Positions 59,910 to 64,000 of a stretch of DNA of 64,000 bases are shown here, piece by piece. The notes under the pieces are model-generated. The model did not search any database, was not told the DNA's origin, and saw only the letters and a program-made list of their open reading frames with translations. A program made the position numbers and the translations under genes. Positions within the stretch are counted from its first letter, which is position 1. Every line of letters begins with the position of its first letter. Origin of the DNA: Sphingomonas sanguinis NBRC 13937 (GTDB lineage Bacteria; Pseudomonadota; Alphaproteobacteria; Sphingomonadales; Sphingomonadaceae); contig NZ_BCTY01000008.1 in the NCBI RefSeq assembly GCF_001591005.1, positions 36,430 through 100,429 of the forward strand, read 5' to 3'.

Positions 59910-62123
59910 ATGGAGTTGAGCAGGCGCAACATTCTCGTCGGTGGGGGCGTGGGGGCCGGGTTGCTGGTCGCCTGGGGCCTGTGGCCGCGTGCTTACCCGC
60001 CCAACCTGACGGTCGGGCCGGGCGAGCGGGCTTTTGGCGCGTGGCTGAAGATCGGGCGCGACGGCATCGTCACGGTCGCGGTGCCGCAGGCCGAGCATGG
60101 CCAGGGGATCGCCACCACACTGGCGCAGGTCGTCGCCGATGAGCTGGGCGCGGACTGGCGGACGGTCGCGGTCGAGCCTGCGCCGCTCAGCCCGCTTTAT
60201 GCCAATCCGGTCGGGGTCGATTCGCTGTTCGAGGGGGCGTTCGACCGCCTGCCCGAGGGCGTGCGCCGGGAATGGCTGCGTCGTGACCGGGTGATGCTGA
60301 CCGCCGGGTCCAGCAGCTTGCGGATGTTCGAGGAGCCCGCGCGTGCCGCCGCCGCCACTGCCCGCGCGCTGATGGCGCAGGCTGCCGCGCGCCGATGGAG
60401 CGTGGACTGGAATAGCTGCGAGGCGAGGGACGGCTTTATCGTCCATGGCGAGCAGCGGTTGCGCTTTGCCGAACTGGCCGAGGCGGCGGCGAGCGAGACC
60501 GTGCCCGAACCCCTGCCGCTGGGCAGCGGTGGCGCGGGGCGGCTGGCGGGGACGGATGTGCCCCGGCTCGATTCGCCCGCCAAGATCGACGGCTCGGCCA
60601 ATTTCACCGCCGATATCCGCCTGCCCGACATGGTGCATGTCGCGGTCCGCCATGCGCCGCTGGGCGAGACACGGGCGATTCGCATCGACCGGGCGGTGGC
60701 GATGAAAATGCCGGGTGTCGTCGAGGTGATCGAAGGTGACGGCTGGGTCGCGGTGGCCGCCGCCAGCTGGTGGATCGCGCAGAAGGGGCTGGATGCGCTA
60801 GCCCCGCAGGCGGTGACCCATGGTCCGATGCCGAGCGGCGCGGGCATCGCCCAGGCGCTGGAGGCCGCCCTGAAGGAGGACGGTCGGACCGTTTTTACGC
60901 GCGGTGACGTCGCCTCCGCGCTGGACGGGCGGGGGCTGATCGAAGCGCGTTACCGCGTCGGCACCGGCGTCCATGCCCCGATCGAGCCGCGCGCGGCGGT
61001 GGCGGCGTGGCAGGACGACGGGCTGGAGCTCTGGGCCCCGACGCTCCTTCCCGAACATACGCGGACGGTGGCCGCCCAGGCGGCGGGCGTCGCGGTGGAC
61101 CGGGTGGTCGTCCATCCCATGCCGATCGGCGGCGGCTTCGGCATCGGGCTGGAGCAGGAGGCGGTCGCGCAGGCTGCGATGATCGCCGCCCGGCTGAAGC
61201 GCCCGGTCAACGTCCAATGGTCGCGCACCGACGATCTGCGCCGCGACGCGTACCGCGCGCCGGTGGAGGCACGCATGACCGCGCGGCTGGACCAGGGCAG
61301 CTTGGCCGCCTGGCGCACGCGGATCGCGACGCCCGCGACGGGCAAGAATCTCGCCGATCGGGTGATGCCCGCCGGTCTGGTCCGCCTGGGGATGCGGGGG
61401 CAGGGGCGGGGCGATGCCTATGCTATGGGCGGCGCAGTGCCCGCTTATGCCATTCCGGCGCTGGCGGTGCATCATCATGACGCACCACTGCCGATTCCGA
61501 CCGGGCATGTCCGGGGCGGCGCGCATGTCGCGAACTGCTTCATCGTCGAGTCCTTCCTCGACGAGTGCGCGCGCGCGGCCGGTGCCGATCCGCTGGCATG
61601 GCGCATCCGCCTGCTGGGCGAGGGGCCCCGGCTGGCGCGGTGCCTGTCGACCGCCGCCTCGCTCGGCGGCTGGGAAGGCGGCGGCGCGAACAGTGGGCAG
61701 GGGGTGGCGGCCCATGGCTTTCGCGACAGCTATATCGCGGTCATGGCCGAGACGCATCGCGACGATGCCGGCCGCCCGATCGTCGACCGGCTGGTCGCGG
61801 CGGTCGATTGCGGCCGGGTGGTGAACCCCGACATCGTGCGCCAGCAGATCGAGGGCGGGCTGATCTTCGGCCTTGCCGCCTTGCGCGGCGCGGCGGTCGG
61901 GTTCGAGCAAGGCTATGCCATCCCGTCGCGGCTGGGGGCGCTGAACCTGCCGCGCCTGGCCGATACGCCCGACATCACGGTCGAGCTGATCCGCTCCGAC
62001 GAGGGCCCCGGCGGGGTGGGGGAGCTGGCGGTGCCGCCGCTCGCGCCCGCCATCGCCAATGCGCTCGCCACCTTGTCCGGCTTCCCACGGATACGAAGCC
62101 TGCCGATGGAGTTGTCCGCCTGA
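59910..62123 (+). CDS. Xanthine dehydrogenase-family molybdopterin-binding subunit (IorB-like)
   Basis: The 737-residue protein resembles the large subunit of isoquinoline 1-oxidoreductase/aldehyde dehydrogenases of the xanthine oxidase family. It begins with a twin-arginine-like signal (SRRNILVGGGVGAGLLVAWG), has VPQAEHGQGIATTLAQVVAD, GGGFGIGLEQEAVAQAAMIA and the C-terminal DEGPGGVGELAVPPLAPAI with the likely catalytic Glu in GVGE. The partner small [2Fe-2S] subunit is not adjacent; hemH follows with a TGATG overlap. Substrate is unknown. The ATG at 59910 is the first before the signal. Confidence 0.88.
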   Translation: MELSRRNILVGGGVGAGLLVAWGLWPRAYPPNLTVGPGERAFGAWLKIGRDGIVTVAVPQAEHGQGIATTLAQVVADELGADWRTVAVEPAPLSPLYANPVGVDSLFEGAFDRLPEGVRREWLRRDRVMLTAGSSSLRMFEEPARAAAATARALMAQAAARRWSVDWNSCEARDGFIVHGEQRLRFAELAEAAASETVPEPLPLGSGGAGRLAGTDVPRLDSPAKIDGSANFTADIRLPDMVHVAVRHAPLGETRAIRIDRAVAMKMPGVVEVIEGDGWVAVAAASWWIAQKGLDALAPQAVTHGPMPSGAGIAQALEAALKEDGRTVFTRGDVASALDGRGLIEARYRVGTGVHAPIEPRAAVAAWQDDGLELWAPTLLPEHTRTVAAQAAGVAVDRVVVHPMPIGGGFGIGLEQEAVAQAAMIAARLKRPVNVQWSRTDDLRRDAYRAPVEARMTARLDQGSLAAWRTRIATPATGKNLADRVMPAGLVRLGMRGQGRGDAYAMGGAVPAYAIPALAVHHHDAPLPIPTGHVRGGAHVANCFIVESFLDECARAAGADPLAWRIRLLGEGPRLARCLSTAASLGGWEGGGANSGQGVAAHGFRDSYIAVMAETHRDDAGRPIVDRLVAAVDCGRVVNPDIVRQQIEGGLIFGLAALRGAAVGFEQGYAIPSRLGALNLPRLADTPDITVELIRSDEGPGGVGELAVPPLAPAIANALATLSGFPRIRSLPMELSA

Positions 62124-63136
62124 TGCTGCCCCCCGACCATCCGCCCGTCCCGCGCCCGAAGATCGGCGTGCTCCTGATGAACCTGGGCACGCCCGACGCG
62201 CCCGATCCGAAATCGGTGAAGCGGTACTTACGCGAATTCCTGTCCGACCGCCGGGTGATCGAAATCCCGGCGCTGCTGTGGCAGCCGATCCTTCGCGGCA
62301 TTATCTTGAACACCCGGCCCAAGAAATCGGCGCATGCCTATTCGCTGGTCTGGCGCGACGATGGTTCGCCGCTGGCCGCGATCACACGGGCACAGGCCGT
62401 GGCGTTGAAGGATGCGTTCGGGCCGGGCGTCATGGTCGACTGGGCGATGCGCTATGGCCGCCCCGCCATCGGCGACCAGGTCAAGGCGATGAAGGAGGCG
62501 GGTTGCGAGCGTATCCTGCTCGCGCCGCTCTATCCGCAATATTGCGCGGCGACGACCGCGACCGCCCATGACAAGGCGTTTGCGGAGCTGGCGACGATGC
62601 GCTGGCAACCCGCGCTCCGCACCCTGCCGCCTTATTATGACGATGCGCTCTATATCGACGCGTTGAAAACCCAGCTGGAAGCGCAGCTCGCCACGCTCGA
62701 TTTCGAGCCCGAGGCGATCGTCGCCAGCTTCCACGGCATGCCGCAGCGGACGTTGGAGCTGGGCGACCCCTATCATTGCCATTGCCGCAAGACCGCGCGG
62801 CTGCTGGCCGAGGCGATGAAGGACACGCTGAACGGCCGCGAATTGCTGGTCGCCTTCCAGTCGCGATTCGGCCGCGCCAAGTGGCTGGAGCCGGCGACCG
62901 ATACGGTGCTCGAATCACTGCCGGGGCGCGGCATCCGCAAGGTGGCGATTCTGGCGCCGGGTTTTTCGGCCGACTGTATCGAGACGCTGGAGGAACTGGC
63001 GATCCGTGGACGGGAAAGTTTCGAGGGCGCGGGCGGCACGCATTTCGCCTATCTCCCGTGTCTTAACGACAGTCCGACCGGCATCGCGATGCTTCGCGGA
63101 TTGATCGAACGCGAGCTTCAGGGCTGGTTGCCGTAG
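62123..63136 (+). CDS. hemH: Ferrochelatase
   Basis: HemH inserts ferrous iron into protoporphyrin IX, the last step of heme synthesis. The 337-residue protein has GVLLMNLGTPDAPDPKSVKR at the start, the conserved IVASFHGMPQRTLELGDPYH segment with the catalytic His, and CHCRKTARLLAEAM. The C-terminal APGFSADCIETLEEL carries the family Glu. The start overlaps the stop of the preceding gene. Length is normal. Confidence 0.97.
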   Translation: MLPPDHPPVPRPKIGVLLMNLGTPDAPDPKSVKRYLREFLSDRRVIEIPALLWQPILRGIILNTRPKKSAHAYSLVWRDDGSPLAAITRAQAVALKDAFGPGVMVDWAMRYGRPAIGDQVKAMKEAGCERILLAPLYPQYCAATTATAHDKAFAELATMRWQPALRTLPPYYDDALYIDALKTQLEAQLATLDFEPEAIVASFHGMPQRTLELGDPYHCHCRKTARLLAEAMKDTLNGRELLVAFQSRFGRAKWLEPATDTVLESLPGRGIRKVAILAPGFSADCIETLEELAIRGRESFEGAGGTHFAYLPCLNDSPTGIAMLRGLIERELQGWLP

Positions 63137-63221
63137 CGTTATATTCCATGTCCGGCCCGTCTTGGGCATTGCGGATGTCGCATGCCCATTTTATGCCACA
63201 ATCTCAATTGGGAGAGGTTTG

Positions 63222-63944
63222 ATGGCTCGGGTCGCAATCGTGACGGGTGGTACGCGTGGTATTGGCGAGGCGATCAGCCTGGCGTTGAAGGAGGCGGGCA
63301 TCACCGTCGCCGCCAATTATGCGGGCAATGACGAACGCGCGCGCGAGTTTTCGGAACGGACCGGCATCAAGGCGTACAAGTGGGACGTCGCCGATTACGA
63401 CGCGGTGCAGGCCGGTGTCGCGCAGGTCGCCGAGGAACTGGGGCCCGTCGATATCGTCGTCAACAATGCGGGCATCACCCGTGACGGCACACTGCTGAAG
63501 ATGACCTACCAGATGTGGAAAGAGGTCATGGACACCAATCTGGGCGGTTGCTTCAACATGGCCAAGGCGGTGTTCCCCGGCATGCGCGAGCGCAAATGGG
63601 GCCGCATCGTCAACATCGGCTCGATCAACGGCCAGGCCGGTCAATATGGCCAGGTCAACTATGCCGCCGCCAAGTCGGGCATTCATGGCTTCACCAAGGC
63701 GCTGGCGCAGGAAGGCGCGCGTGTCGGCGTGACCGTGAATGCGATCGCACCGGGCTATATCGACACCGACATGGTCGCCGCCGTCCCCGCCGACGTGCTG
63801 GAAAAGATCGTCGCCAAGATCCCGGTCGGCCGTCTGGGCCAGGCGCATGAGATCGCGCGCGGCGTCGCGTTCCTCTGTTCGGACGAGGCGGGCTTCGTTA
63901 CCGGCTCGACCCTGTCGATCAACGGCGGCCAGCATATGTATTGA
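63222..63944 (+). CDS. phaB: Acetoacetyl-CoA reductase (PhaB)
   Basis: PhaB reduces acetoacetyl-CoA to (R)-3-hydroxybutyryl-CoA for polyhydroxyalkanoate synthesis, usually with NADPH. The 240-residue SDR protein has the cofactor motif TGGTRGIGEAI, NNAGITRDGTLLKMTYQMW, the active-site Ser in NIGSINGQAGQYGQVNY with YxxxK, and the C-terminal NGGQHMY typical of PhaB. GGGAGAGG lies 5 bp before the ATG. FabG-like enzymes are similar, but the tail and length favour PhaB. Confidence 0.92.
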   Translation: MARVAIVTGGTRGIGEAISLALKEAGITVAANYAGNDERAREFSERTGIKAYKWDVADYDAVQAGVAQVAEELGPVDIVVNNAGITRDGTLLKMTYQMWKEVMDTNLGGCFNMAKAVFPGMRERKWGRIVNIGSINGQAGQYGQVNYAAAKSGIHGFTKALAQEGARVGVTVNAIAPGYIDTDMVAAVPADVLEKIVAKIPVGRLGQAHEIARGVAFLCSDEAGFVTGSTLSINGGQHMY

Positions 63945-63960
63945 TGTATGGGTGCTCGCT

Positions 63961-64000
63961 TTCCTCCCCTGCAAGGGGAGGTGGCGGCGCGCAGCGCTGA
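63961..64000. repeat. Dispersed palindromic repeat, copy 3, cut by window edge
   Basis: TTCCTCCCCTGCAAGGGGAG followed by GTGGC matches the left end of the repeats at 4115 and 10296, 17 bp after the phaB stop. The rest lies beyond the window; the next bases (GGCGCGCAGCGC) already differ from copies 1 and 2. Confidence 0.8.

Overview
The window is a GC-rich (roughly two-thirds GC) stretch of an alphaproteobacterial chromosome, most likely a sphingomonad (Sphingomonas or a close relative). This rests on the protein styles, the lptC-lptA-lptB-rpoN order, the MucR-like regulator, the many ATGA/GTGA overlaps between genes, and dispersed repeats of a kind I associate with sphingomonads. The taxon is an inference; no rRNA is present.

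Left edge (1-5965): the start of an OpgG/OpgD-like glucan gene, a TlpA/ResA-like lipoprotein thioredoxin head to head with argH, a small lipoprotein, lysA, a dispersed repeat, a siroheme-synthase-type gene and a CorA/ZntB-type metal transporter.

Flagellar island (6009-43417): almost the whole flagellum. A long leftward operon runs from a sigma-54 activator (FlbD/FleT-like) through fliE-F-G-H-I-J-K-L-M-N-O-P, then across a 141-bp repeat to fliQ-fliR-flhB, with fliD-fliS under their own sigma-28 promoter. Two flagellin genes run rightward. Next come a HipA-like kinase plus DUF3037 pair, fliA, flhA and a lytic transglycosylase, then flgN, flgM, flgA and an unusual second stator-like pair. The rightward operon flgB-C-D-E-F-G-H-I-J-K-L is followed by the main motA-motB. 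The regulators fit a hierarchy: rpoN (46520) and the activator drive -24/-12 promoters that I can read upstream of flgB, of the second stator pair and of slt-flhA-fliA. FliA/FlgM then control late promoters upstream of both flagellins, fliD and flgM. No chemotaxis genes, flhF or flhG lie in the window.

The most interesting structure is a set of CGGCAA/TTGCCG hexamer clusters near these promoters. One is a five-hexamer array with about helical spacing, placed exactly midway between two divergent sigma-54 promoters. It is a good candidate for a shared activator-binding enhancer.

Right part (43697-64000): a MucR-like regulator, an intact IS30-family element in a palindromic target, a hypothetical Lys-rich protein, rpoN, lptB-lptA-lptC, an RNase D-like exonuclease, a Gly-rich double cold-shock protein, a membrane GGDEF protein, a DUF1348/TetR pair with a likely operator, a PLP-dependent trans-sulfuration enzyme, lgt-midA-GNAT-pgeF, a molybdenum hydroxylase large subunit, hemH and an acetoacetyl-CoA reductase gene. 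A third copy of the dispersed repeat starts at the right edge.
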